From an uncultured Enterobacter sp. (GTDB lineage: Bacteria > Pseudomonadota > Gammaproteobacteria > Enterobacterales > Enterobacteriaceae): a stretch of 14,201 nucleotides of DNA. Below the pieces are notes generated by a model, which worked only from the letters and a program-made list of their open reading frames with translations, had not been told where the DNA came from and searched no databases. The stretch is taken from the NCBI GenBank assembly GCA_946477805.1, contig CAMKZP010000030.1, positions 1 to 14,201 on the forward strand. Direction: 5' to 3'. Below are positions 7,680 through 14,201 of the stretch, in pieces; position 1 is the first letter of the stretch, and each line of letters opens with the position of its first letter. The position numbers and the translations under genes were made by a program.

Positions 7680-8144
7680 ATGCGTCGATATTTACTGCTC
7701 CCTTTACTTGCCCTGACATCCGCAGCCTCCACCTGGGCCGGCCCGCTGGACGGGCTCAGCGCAAAAGATGTCAATGGCCCTGCTGCCGTTGCGCCGCTTG
7801 AACAGCCGCAGCCGCCGGCGAAGCTGATTGTCGATCCCCCTTTAGCCGGCCCGCTGAGCAAGGGCGCGGTTTTCATTCAGTACCGCACCGAAAACCTGCG
7901 TATTGAGCCCGTATTCGGGCCGGAGGCGTTGAAGATCGCCCCGCGTATCGGCCATATCCACGTCGTGGTGGATGATGCCCCGTGGCACTGGGCCGACGCC
8001 AGCGGCGAGCCCGTCATTCTGGTCGGGCTGCCGGCCGGGAAGCACAGGGTGACGATTATCCTCGCCGACCCTACCCATAAACCCATCGATCGTAAAACCG
8101 TTGAGTTCACCGTGCCGCCGCATGCTGCGGTCCATCACTTTTAA
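7680..8144 (+). CDS. Exported DUF6130-like protein of unknown function
   Basis: The 154-residue product begins with a clear Sec signal peptide (MRRYLLLPLLALTSAASTWA), probably cut after A20, so the mature protein should be periplasmic. A proline- and alanine-rich linker (about 30-60) leads to a small beta-rich domain. Its features are RIGHIHVVVDDAPWHWADASGEP (residues 89-111, with H92, H94 and H103), GLPAGKHRV, LADPTHK and a histidine-bearing end HAAVHHF. This pattern recalls DUF6130 proteins, a family without known function, from memory and without a profile search. The clustered histidines could bind metal, but that is inference. GAGGAG (7665-7670) sits 9 nt before the ATG. The hydrolase gene follows after 11 bp with its Shine-Dalgarno sequence at this stop codon, indicating an operon. 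E. coli has yfgH here. Confidence 0.8.
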   Translation: MRRYLLLPLLALTSAASTWAGPLDGLSAKDVNGPAAVAPLEQPQPPAKLIVDPPLAGPLSKGAVFIQYRTENLRIEPVFGPEALKIAPRIGHIHVVVDDAPWHWADASGEPVILVGLPAGKHRVTIILADPTHKPIDRKTVEFTVPPHAAVHHF

Positions 8145-8155
8145 GGAGCCGGAAG

Positions 8156-8902
8156 ATGAAAGCATTATTTATCGCCGCAGCGAGCCTGCTGGCGCTGTCC
8201 GCCAGCGCGTTCGCCGAAAATAAAACCAGCGTAGTGCTGGTGCATGGCGCATTTGCCGACGGCAGCAGCTGGAGTAAGGTCATCGCCCGGCTGCAGAAAA
8301 ACCATACTGAGGTCATTGCCGTACAGCTGCCGCTCACCTCGCTCAAGGACGACGTGGCCGCCACGCAGCGTGCAATCGCCCGCGCGCATGGCGACGTGGT
8401 GCTGGTCGGCCACTCCTGGGGCGGAACGGTCATTAGCGAGGCGGGTAACGATGCGCGGGTGAAATCGCTGGTTTATGTCGCGGCGTTTGCGCCCGATTCC
8501 AGCCAGTCGACGGCAGACCTGGTGGAACGCTATCCGGCCCCGCCGGGCAGCGCGGGCATTGCCAAAACGGCAGACGGCTATTTGTACCTGCCTTCAAAAG
8601 CGGTTAGCGAGGATTTTGCCCCCGACGTGAAGAGCAGCGAGCAAAACGTGATTGCCGCGACTCAGGGGCCAATCAGGGCCGATGCGTTTGGCGAGAAAGT
8701 CACGCATGCCGCCTGGCACGATAAGCCGAGCTGGTTTGTGGTCAGCAGGAACGACAGGATGATCAATCCTGAGCTTGAGCGGGCAATGGCGAAGACAATT
8801 CATGCCCACAACACGGAGGTGGCGGCAAGCCATGTGTCGATGGTAAGCCAGCCGGAGGCGATTGTTCGGGTAATTGAAAAAGCGCGCACTTATTCTGATT
8901 GA
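8156..8902 (+). CDS. Exported alpha/beta-fold hydrolase (esterase-like)
   Basis: This 248-residue alpha/beta hydrolase carries a Sec signal peptide (MKALFIAAASLLALSASAFA, probable cut after A20), so it should act in the periplasm. Most close relatives I recall are cytosolic. The oxyanion segment is VLVHGAFADGSSW (H30-G31). The nucleophile elbow is GHSWGG (S87), the acid is D200 in SRNDRMI and the histidine is H226 in ASHVSM, so the triad is complete. The family, which resembles plant methylesterases and some ester-degrading bacterial enzymes, gives no reliable substrate. GGAG (8145-8148), 7 nt before the ATG, touches the preceding stop codon, so the gene is likely co-transcribed and possibly co-translated with its neighbour. 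In E. coli this position holds yfgI, which is unrelated by eye. Confidence 0.9.
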   Translation: MKALFIAAASLLALSASAFAENKTSVVLVHGAFADGSSWSKVIARLQKNHTEVIAVQLPLTSLKDDVAATQRAIARAHGDVVLVGHSWGGTVISEAGNDARVKSLVYVAAFAPDSSQSTADLVERYPAPPGSAGIAKTADGYLYLPSKAVSEDFAPDVKSSEQNVIAATQGPIRADAFGEKVTHAAWHDKPSWFVVSRNDRMINPELERAMAKTIHAHNTEVAASHVSMVSQPEAIVRVIEKARTYSD

Positions 8903-8965
8903 TCATGTATTCAACAAACCAGAAGTAGCGTCCATTTCTTCCCAGCCGATTCATATCTTGAGTGT

Positions 8966-8999
8966 AAAAAGAAAAAACCCTCTGTTTTGGCAGAGGGTT
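8966..8999 (-). terminator. Intrinsic terminator of guaBA
   Basis: The arms AACCCTCTG (8976-8984) and CAGAGGGTT (8991-8999) form a perfect 9-bp stem with a 6-nt loop. Read on the minus strand the stem runs into TTTTTTCTTTTT (complement of 8966-8977), a strong intrinsic terminator 32 bp after the guaA stop. On the plus strand no T-run follows, so it would stop the hydrolase transcript less efficiently. Two small palindromes lie between it and guaA: TGAGTGACTCA (9003-9013) and AAAGCGCTTT (9018-9027). Confidence 0.9.
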
Positions 9000-9031
9000 A
9001 AATGAGTGACTCAAGCTAAAAGCGCTTTAGA

Positions 9032-10609
9032 TTATTCCCACTCAATCGTCGCCGGTGGCTTACCGCTGATGTCATAAACCACGCGCGAAATGCCGTTAAC
9101 TTCGTTGATGATGCGGTTAGACACGCGGCCTAAGAAGTCATATGGCAGGTGCGCCCAGTGCGCGGTCATGAAGTCGATGGTCTCTACCGCACGCAGGGAG
9201 ACAACCCAGTCGTACTTACGGCCATCGCCCATTACGCCGACGGAGCGGACCGGCAGGAACACGGTGAACGCCTGGCTCACTTTGTTGTACAGATCGGCCT
9301 TGTGCAGCTCTTCAATGAAGATCGCGTCCGCACGACGCAGCAGGTCGCAGTACTCTTTCTTCACTTCGCCCAGCACGCGCACGCCCAGGCCCGGCCCCGG
9401 GAACGGGTGACGGTAGAGCATATCGTACGGCAGGCCCAGCTCCAGGCCAATCTTACGCACTTCGTCTTTGAACAGCTCGCGCAGCGGCTCAACCAGGCCC
9501 ATCTTCATCTCTTTCGGCAGGCCGCCCACGTTGTGGTGAGATTTGATGACGTGTGCTTTACCGGTTGCGGAGGCCGCAGACTCAATCACGTCAGGATAGA
9601 TGGTGCCCTGCGCCAGCCATTTCACATCTTCCAGACGCAGCGCCTGCTCGTCGAAGACTTCAACAAACACGCGGCCAATAATTTTACGTTTCGCTTCCGG
9701 ATCGTTCTCGCCCGCCAGCGCGTCCAGGAAGCGCTTCTCGCCTTCAACGTGAACGATGTTCAGGCCAAAGTGGTCGCCGAACATGTCCATCACCTGCTGG
9801 GCTTCGTTCAGGCGCAGCAGGCCGTTGTCCACGAAAACGCAGGTCAGGTTTTTGCCGATGGCGCGGTGCAGCAGCATGGCGGTCACGGAGGAGTCAACGC
9901 CGCCGGAGAGGCCGAGGATCACTTTGTCATCGCCAACCTGCTGACGGATACGCTCAACGGCGTCGTCGATGATTTTTGCCGGGGTCCACAGGGCTTCACA
10001 CTGGCAGATGTCGCGCACGAAGCGCTCCAGCATGCGCATACCCTGACGGGTGTGGGTCACTTCCGGGTGGAACTGCACGCCGTAGAAGCGTTTTTCTTCG
10101 TTCGCCATGATCGCGAACGGGCAGCTTTCGGTGCTGGCAACGGTCACGAAGTCAGACGGGATGGCGGTGACTTTGTCGCCGTGGCTCATCCACACGTCCA
10201 GCAGCGGTTTGCCGTCTGCGGTCAGGGAGTCTTCGATACCGCGCACCAGCGCGCTGTCGGTCACCACTTCCACCTGCGCGTAGCCAAACTCGCGCTCGTT
10301 AGAGCCTTCAACGTGGCCGCCCAGCTGCATTGCCATGGTCTGCATACCGTAGCAGACGCCGAATACCGGCACGCCAGCTTCGAACACGTACTGCGGCGCG
10401 CGCGGGCTGTTCTCTTCGGTGGTGCTTTCCGGGCCGCCGGAAAGGATGATGCCGCTTGGGTTGAATTCGCGGATCTGTGCTTCCGTGACATCCCACGCCC
10501 ACAGCTCACAGTAAACGCCCAGCTCACGCACGCGACGCGCCACCAGCTGAGTGTACTGCGAACCAAAATCAAGGATGAGGATGCGATGTTTATGAATGTT
10601 TTCCGTCAT
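9032..10609 (-). CDS. guaA: GuaA, glutamine-hydrolysing GMP synthase
   Basis: GuaA converts XMP to GMP using ATP and glutamine, the last step of guanine nucleotide synthesis, in the cytosol. The protein has 525 residues, the normal E. coli length. The N-terminal class I amidotransferase domain has the triad C86 (GVCYGMQ), H181 and E183 (FHPEVTH). The ATP-pyrophosphatase domain has its P-loop at GLSGGVDSSV (233-242). The C-terminal dimerisation domain ends PPATIEWE, as in the family. It is the second gene of guaBA, 68 bp after guaB. The Shine-Dalgarno sequence is weak: CGGAA lies about 10 nt before the ATG. No unusual residues were seen. Confidence 0.98.
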   Translation of the reverse strand: MTENIHKHRILILDFGSQYTQLVARRVRELGVYCELWAWDVTEAQIREFNPSGIILSGGPESTTEENSPRAPQYVFEAGVPVFGVCYGMQTMAMQLGGHVEGSNEREFGYAQVEVVTDSALVRGIEDSLTADGKPLLDVWMSHGDKVTAIPSDFVTVASTESCPFAIMANEEKRFYGVQFHPEVTHTRQGMRMLERFVRDICQCEALWTPAKIIDDAVERIRQQVGDDKVILGLSGGVDSSVTAMLLHRAIGKNLTCVFVDNGLLRLNEAQQVMDMFGDHFGLNIVHVEGEKRFLDALAGENDPEAKRKIIGRVFVEVFDEQALRLEDVKWLAQGTIYPDVIESAASATGKAHVIKSHHNVGGLPKEMKMGLVEPLRELFKDEVRKIGLELGLPYDMLYRHPFPGPGLGVRVLGEVKKEYCDLLRRADAIFIEELHKADLYNKVSQAFTVFLPVRSVGVMGDGRKYDWVVSLRAVETIDFMTAHWAHLPYDFLGRVSNRIINEVNGISRVVYDISGKPPATIEWE

Positions 10610-10648
10610 TGACGCTAATTCCGAGGCAAGTGAAACAGATTAAATAAA

Positions 10649-10671
10649 TCGCCCGACGCGAGGTCGGGCGA
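10649..10671 (-). promoter_or_regulatory. Intercistronic hairpin between guaB and guaA
   Basis: TCGCCCGAC (10649-10657) and GTCGGGCGA (10663-10671) form a perfect 9-bp stem with a 5-nt loop, in the 68-bp gap between guaB and guaA. On the minus strand it is followed by TTTATTTAATCTG, a broken T-run. It could cause partial termination, or block 3' decay, and so set the guaB:guaA ratio. The effect is inferred; the stem is seen directly. Confidence 0.6.
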
Positions 10672-10677
10672 AGAAAA

Positions 10678-12144
10678 TCATGATCCCAGACGGTAGTTCG
10701 GGGACTCTTTGGTGATCGTCACGTCGTGAACGTGGCTCTCCTGGATACCCGCACCGCTGATGCGTACGAATTCCGCTTTGGTACGCAGCAGATCGATGGT
10801 ACCACAGCCGGTCAGGCCCATACAGGAGCGCAGGCCGCCCATCTGCTGATGAATGATCTCTTTCAGACGGCCTTTATAAGCAACGCGGCCTTCGATACCT
10901 TCCGGCACCAGTTTATCGGCGGCGTTATCGGTCTGGAAGTAACGGTCAGAGGAACCTTTTGACATCGCGCCCAGGGAGCCCATACCGCGGTAAGATTTGT
11001 AAGAACGGCCCTGGTAAAGTTCGATTTCGCCAGGGGATTCTTCAGTGCCTGCCAGCATGGAGCCCACCATCACGGCAGCGGCGCCTGCGGCGATAGCTTT
11101 AGCGATGTCGCCAGAGAAGCGGATACCGCCGTCGGCGATGACCGGCACGCCGGTGCCTTCCAGCGCTTCTACTGCGTCAGAAACCGCGGTGATCTGCGGA
11201 ACGCCCACGCCGGTCACGATACGGGTGGTACAGATGGAGCCAGGACCGATGCCCACTTTCACCGCGCTGCAGCCGGCTTCGGCCAGCGCGCGAGCGCCTG
11301 CGCCCGTCGCCACGTTGCCGCCGATGATCTGCAGGTCAGGGTATTTGGCGCGGGTGTCGCGAATGCGCTGCAGAACGCCTTCGGAGTGGCCGTGAGAAGA
11401 GTCAATCAGCAGTACGTCAACGCCAGCCGCAACCAGCGCGTCTACGCGCTCTTCGTTGCCCGCGCCCGCGCCCACCGCAGCGCCGACGCGCAGACGGCCG
11501 TGCTCGTCTTTACAGGCGTTAGGCTTACGTTCTGCTTTCTGGAAATCTTTTACGGTGATCATGCCGCGCAGGTGGAAGCTGGTATCAACAACCAGCGCTT
11601 TTTCAACGCGTTTCTCGTGCATTTTAGCCAGCACCACGTCACGGGTTTCGCCTTCACGCACGGTCACCAGGCGCTCTTTCGGCGTCATGTACACGCTGAC
11701 AGGCTGGTTCAGGTCGGTCACGAAGCGCACGTCACGGCCGGTGATAATACCGACCAGCTCGTTCTCTTCGGTGACAACCGGGTAGCCAGCAAAGCCGTTA
11801 CGCTCTGTCAGGGCTTTCACTTCATGAAGGGTGGTGGTGGGCAGAACGGTCTGTGGGTCAGACACGATGCCGGATTCATGTTTCTTCACGCGGCGAACTT
11901 CTTCGGCCTGACGCTCGATAGACATGTTTTTGTGGATAAAGCCAATGCCGCCTTCCTGTGCCAGGGCAATAGCCAGGCGCGCTTCGGTCACGGTGTCCAT
12001 TGCCGCTGAGAGCATAGGAATGTTCAGGCGAATGGTTTTCGTCAACTGCGTGCTGAGATCGGCAGTATTCGGCAGAACGGTGGAGTGAGCGGGAACGAGG
12101 AGGACGTCGTCAAACGTCAGTGCTTCTTTAGCGATACGTAGCAT
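10678..12144 (-). CDS. guaB: GuaB, IMP dehydrogenase
   Basis: GuaB oxidises IMP to XMP with NAD+, the committed step to guanine nucleotides. From the ATG at 12144 the protein has 488 residues, as in E. coli. The frame also opens at a TTG two codons earlier (12150), but the conserved N-terminus MLRIAKEALTFDDVLL favours the ATG. The catalytic cysteine is C305 in GPGSICTTR, R401 lies in SSDRYF, and the phosphate-binding ADGGIRFSGD and MVGSMLAGT segments are intact. Two CBS domains (about 93-200), which bind purine nucleotides in bacterial IMPDH, interrupt the TIM barrel. It is the first gene of guaBA. Leader length from the predicted promoter is about 35 nt. Confidence 0.98.
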   Translation of the reverse strand: MLRIAKEALTFDDVLLVPAHSTVLPNTADLSTQLTKTIRLNIPMLSAAMDTVTEARLAIALAQEGGIGFIHKNMSIERQAEEVRRVKKHESGIVSDPQTVLPTTTLHEVKALTERNGFAGYPVVTEENELVGIITGRDVRFVTDLNQPVSVYMTPKERLVTVREGETRDVVLAKMHEKRVEKALVVDTSFHLRGMITVKDFQKAERKPNACKDEHGRLRVGAAVGAGAGNEERVDALVAAGVDVLLIDSSHGHSEGVLQRIRDTRAKYPDLQIIGGNVATGAGARALAEAGCSAVKVGIGPGSICTTRIVTGVGVPQITAVSDAVEALEGTGVPVIADGGIRFSGDIAKAIAAGAAAVMVGSMLAGTEESPGEIELYQGRSYKSYRGMGSLGAMSKGSSDRYFQTDNAADKLVPEGIEGRVAYKGRLKEIIHQQMGGLRSCMGLTGCGTIDLLRTKAEFVRISGAGIQESHVHDVTITKESPNYRLGS

Positions 12145-12185
12145 GGGCAATATCTCTGACCTGGGTGGTTAAATATTGCCGTGGC

Positions 12186-12231
12186 ATTATACAGAGCGTA
12201 ACCGATTGCATCTACACTTTTTTAAAAAAAA
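12186..12231 (-). promoter_or_regulatory. guaBA promoter with PurR operator and UP-like element
   Basis: On the minus strand a perfect TATAAT lies at 12191-12186, predicting a start near 12179. ATGCAATCGGTTACGC (12211-12196) matches the PurR operator ANGCAANCGNTTNCNT at all but the last defined base and covers the -35/spacer region. The -35 hexamer is poor (TAGATG, 12214-12209). An A/T tract at 12218-12231 occupies about -39 to -52, where UP elements lie, which may offset the weak -35. This matches the arrangement known for E. coli guaB, which is repressed by PurR and controlled by growth rate. Confidence 0.85.
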
Positions 12232-12234
12232 TGC

Positions 12235-12262
12235 TTGCGATCGCCTCTCAGCAGGTTACTAT
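12235..12262 (+). promoter_or_regulatory. Candidate xseA promoter
   Basis: TTGCGA (12235-12240) and TACTAT (12257-12262), 16 bp apart, each match four of six consensus bases. They lie 42 bp before the xseA start and point away from guaB. The two promoters would share the A/T tract at 12218-12231. Confidence 0.5.
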
Positions 12263-12288
12263 CGACTGAATAACTTGCTGATTTAGAA

Positions 12289-12304
12289 TTTGATCCCGCT
12301 CACA
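12289..12304. promoter_or_regulatory. Candidate CRP site upstream of guaB, overlapping the xseA start
   Basis: TTTGA-TCCCGC-TCACA (12289-12304) matches the CRP consensus TGTGA-N6-TCACA with one mismatch. Its centre (12296.5) is about 117.5 bp upstream of the predicted guaB start site. That is the position reported for the CRP site that lowers guaB transcription in E. coli. Its last base is the A of the xseA ATG. Confidence 0.65.
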
Positions 12305-13677
12305 TGTTATCCTCTCAATCTCCCTCAATTTATACTGTGAGCCGCCTTAACCAGACGGTGCGTTTGCTGCTTGAGCAGGAAATGGGGCAGGTCTGGATCA
12401 GCGGTGAAATCTCTAACTTCACGCAGCCGTCTTCCGGCCACTGGTATTTTACGCTGAAAGACGATAATGCCCAGGTGCGCTGTGCGATGTTCCGCAACAG
12501 CAACCGCCGCGTAACGTTTCGTCCCCAGCACGGCCAGCAGGTTCTGGTTCGCGCCAATATTACCCTGTATGAGCCGCGCGGCGATTATCAAATCATCGTC
12601 GAGAGCATGCAGCCCGCGGGTGAAGGCCTGCTGCAGCAGAAGTATGAACAGCTAAAGGCTAAGCTCTCTGAAGAGGGTTTGTTCGACCAGCAGTTCAAGC
12701 AGCCGCTGCCCTCGCCTGCCCACTTCGTGGGGGTGATCACCTCCAGAACCGGTGCGGCACTGCACGATATTTTGCACGTCCTGAAGCGTCGCGACCCTTC
12801 CCTGCCCGTCATCATCTACCCGACCGCCGTTCAGGGCGACGATGCCCCGGCGCAGATCGTGCGCGCCATTGAACGGGCCAACGCCCGTCATGAGTGCGAC
12901 GTCCTCATTGTCGGGCGCGGCGGCGGCTCGCTGGAAGATCTGTGGAGCTTTAACGACGAGCGCGTGGCGCGGGCGATCTTCGCCAGCCGGATCCCCGTGG
13001 TAAGCGCCGTCGGGCATGAAACGGATGTGACCATTGCCGATTTTGTCGCGGATTTACGCGCGCCTACGCCGTCCGCGGCGGCGGAAGTGGTCAGCCGCAA
13101 TCAGCAGGAGCTGCTGCGCCAGATCCAGAACGGCCAGCAGCGTCTGGAGCTGGCGATGGACTACTTCCTCGCGGATCGCACCCGCCGCTTCACGCAGATC
13201 CAGCATCGCCTGCAGCAGCAGCATCCGCAGCTGCGCCTGGCGCGTCAGCAAACCGTGCTGGAACGTCTGCGCCAGCGGATGAACTTCGCGCTGGACAACC
13301 AGCTCAAGCGCGCGGTGTCGCGCCAGCAGCGCGTGACGCAGCGCCTGAGCCAGCAGAACCCGCAGCCGAAGATTTATCGCGCGCAAACGCGTATCCAGCA
13401 GCTTGAGTATCGTCTGGCGGAGAATATTCGCGCCCGGCTGAGCGCCACCCGCGAGCGTTTTGGCAATGCGGTAACCCATCTTGAAGCGGTCAGTCCCCTC
13501 TCCACCCTGGCGCGCGGCTACAGCGTGACGACGGCATCGGACGGCAACGTGCTGAAGCAAACGAAACAGGTGAAAGCCGGTGACGTGCTGACGACGCGCC
13601 TTTCAGACGGCTGGGTAGAAAGCGAAGTGAAATCAATCAAGCCTGTGAAAAAAACGCGTCAGCGTAAAACCGGATAA
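12304..13677 (+). CDS. xseA: XseA, exodeoxyribonuclease VII large subunit
   Basis: XseA is the catalytic subunit of exonuclease VII, which cuts single-stranded DNA processively from both ends and works with several XseB subunits in repair. The protein has 457 residues (E. coli 456). An N-terminal OB-fold DNA-binding domain (about 1-105) includes VWISGEISNFTQPSSGHWYF. The catalytic domain (about 135-260) carries D155, R205 in GRGGGSLEDLW, and H238 and D241 in SAVGHETDVTIADF. A long Gln/Arg-rich coiled coil (about 265-395), expected to bind XseB, and a C-terminal segment with LARGYSVTT follow. The Shine-Dalgarno sequence is poor, and the ATG abuts the candidate CRP site. xseB is normally elsewhere in the genome and is absent here. 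Confidence 0.97.
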   Translation: MLSSQSPSIYTVSRLNQTVRLLLEQEMGQVWISGEISNFTQPSSGHWYFTLKDDNAQVRCAMFRNSNRRVTFRPQHGQQVLVRANITLYEPRGDYQIIVESMQPAGEGLLQQKYEQLKAKLSEEGLFDQQFKQPLPSPAHFVGVITSRTGAALHDILHVLKRRDPSLPVIIYPTAVQGDDAPAQIVRAIERANARHECDVLIVGRGGGSLEDLWSFNDERVARAIFASRIPVVSAVGHETDVTIADFVADLRAPTPSAAAEVVSRNQQELLRQIQNGQQRLELAMDYFLADRTRRFTQIQHRLQQQHPQLRLARQQTVLERLRQRMNFALDNQLKRAVSRQQRVTQRLSQQNPQPKIYRAQTRIQQLEYRLAENIRARLSATRERFGNAVTHLEAVSPLSTLARGYSVTTASDGNVLKQTKQVKAGDVLTTRLSDGWVESEVKSIKPVKKTRQRKTG

Positions 13678-13721
13678 TTCCCCGCCGGTTACAAACTATA
13701 CTGCTGCTATTCCCTTTTAAT

Positions 13722-13727
13722 AAGGAG
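13722..13727 (+). promoter_or_regulatory. Strong ribosome binding site of the M4 peptidase gene
   Basis: AAGGAG lies 6 nt before the ATG at 13734 and decides this start. Upstream, TATACT (13697-13702) is a possible -10, but no good -35 is visible. A 6-bp inverted repeat over the xseA stop (13668-13673 and 13685-13690) is too weak to call a terminator, so read-through from xseA is possible. Confidence 0.75.
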
Positions 13728-13733
13728 AGCAGC

Positions 13734-14201
13734 ATGCCCCATCTTCACAGCGTTATTCCCCCTTATATTCTGCGTCGAATTATCGAAAGCGGCTCCGAGC
13801 CGCAGCAGCGCTGCGCGCGCCAGACCCTGACCCACGTGCAAACGCTGATGGCCCACATGCCGGGCAAGCCTGCCGCCCCGCACGTCAATAAAGCCGGGCA
13901 GCTGGAGCGCGATATTTACGACGCGAAGCAGACTCAGGAGCTACCGGGCGCCCAGGTGCGTTATGAAGGCCAGCCGTCCAACGGCGATATAGCGGTAGAT
14001 GAGGCCTACAATTATTTGGGCATTACCCATGACTTCTTCTGGAAAGAGTATCAGCGCGATTCGCTAGACAATAAGGGCCTGATTTTGACCGGCACCGTCC
14101 ATTACGGCCGGGAATATCAAAACGCCTTCTGGAACGGCCAGCAGATGGTCTTTGGCGATGGCGACGGCGAAATTTTTAACCGCTTTACCATCGCCATTGA
14201 C
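13734..14201 (+). CDS. Protealysin-like M4 (thermolysin family) metallopeptidase precursor, N-terminal part
   Basis: Exactly 156 codons are present and the frame is open at the right edge. The N-terminus lacks a signal peptide and carries PPYILRRI (residues 9-16), the motif of the short propeptides of protealysin-type M4 proteases; the propeptide should end near residue 50. The start of the mature enzyme follows: DEAYNYLGITHDFFWKEY, SLDNKGLILTGTVHYG, QNAFWNGQQMVFGDGDG and FNRFTIAID. In this family the next residues carry the zinc motif HELTHG, so the active site lies just outside the window and cannot be checked. Protealysin-type enzymes lack signal peptides, and some act inside the cell. In Serratia the gene is followed by one for a small inhibitor, emfourin. 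A similar partner may lie downstream. E. coli K-12 has no M4 peptidase here. Confidence 0.93.
   Translation, partial: MPHLHSVIPPYILRRIIESGSEPQQRCARQTLTHVQTLMAHMPGKPAAPHVNKAGQLERDIYDAKQTQELPGAQVRYEGQPSNGDIAVDEAYNYLGITHDFFWKEYQRDSLDNKGLILTGTVHYGREYQNAFWNGQQMVFGDGDGEIFNRFTIAID

Noticed and set aside
7680..8902. The exported gene pair as a toxin-antitoxin or defence system
   Set aside because: Both products have signal peptides and one is a complete alpha/beta hydrolase. No toxin, nuclease, immunity or mobile-element features were seen.
9149..10612. A 487-codon open frame antisense to guaA
   Set aside because: It mirrors guaA almost end to end, has the same His/Gln/Val-rich shadow composition and contains no recognisable domain.
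12145..12150. A TTG start two codons before the guaB ATG
   Set aside because: The ATG gives the conserved 488-residue protein beginning MLRIAKEALTF, and a TTG start is less likely with an ATG so close.
13668..13690. Inverted repeat AACCGG/CCGGTT over the xseA stop as a terminator
   Set aside because: The stem has only 6 bp with an 11-nt loop and no T-run follows on the plus strand.

Overview
The window is chromosomal DNA from a member of the Enterobacteriaceae. Almost every gene has a near-identical counterpart, in the same order, in the Escherichia coli purMN-ppk-ppx-yfgF-yfgG-guaAB-xseA region. The GC-rich coding sequence and an M4 protease gene after xseA suggest an Enterobacter, Lelliottia or similar genus; that is inference, and no species marker is present.

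Layout: (1) 1-875, the 3' end of purM overlapping purN (purine synthesis, plus strand), followed by a REP-like palindrome. (2) 953-4661, a candidate PhoB-type promoter and the ppk-ppx pair that makes and degrades polyphosphate. (3) 4666-6906, pdeF/yfgF on the minus strand, a membrane c-di-GMP phosphodiesterase that meets ppx tail to tail over a GC-rich hairpin. (4) 6907-7255, a divergent control region with a near-consensus FNR site. (5) 7256-7444, yfgG, a small membrane protein with a GTG start. (6) 7680-8902, a two-gene unit not found at this place in E. coli: a DUF6130-like exported protein and an exported alpha/beta hydrolase. It fills the slot held by yfgH-yfgI in E. coli. (7) 8966-12144, the guaBA operon on the minus strand with its terminator, an intercistronic hairpin and a PurR/UP/CRP-type promoter. 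(8) 12304-13677, xseA, divergent from guaB. (9) 13734-14201, the 5' part of a protealysin-like M4 metallopeptidase, cut by the window edge just before the expected zinc motif.

Most of the window is core metabolism: IMP and GMP synthesis (purM, purN, guaB, guaA), phosphate storage (ppk, ppx) and second-messenger turnover (pdeF). The accessory parts are the exported two-gene unit at 7680-8902 and the M4 peptidase at the right end. I found no RNA genes, CRISPR arrays, insertion sequences or prophage genes, and no clearly new biological system. The exported DUF6130/hydrolase unit is the least explained part.
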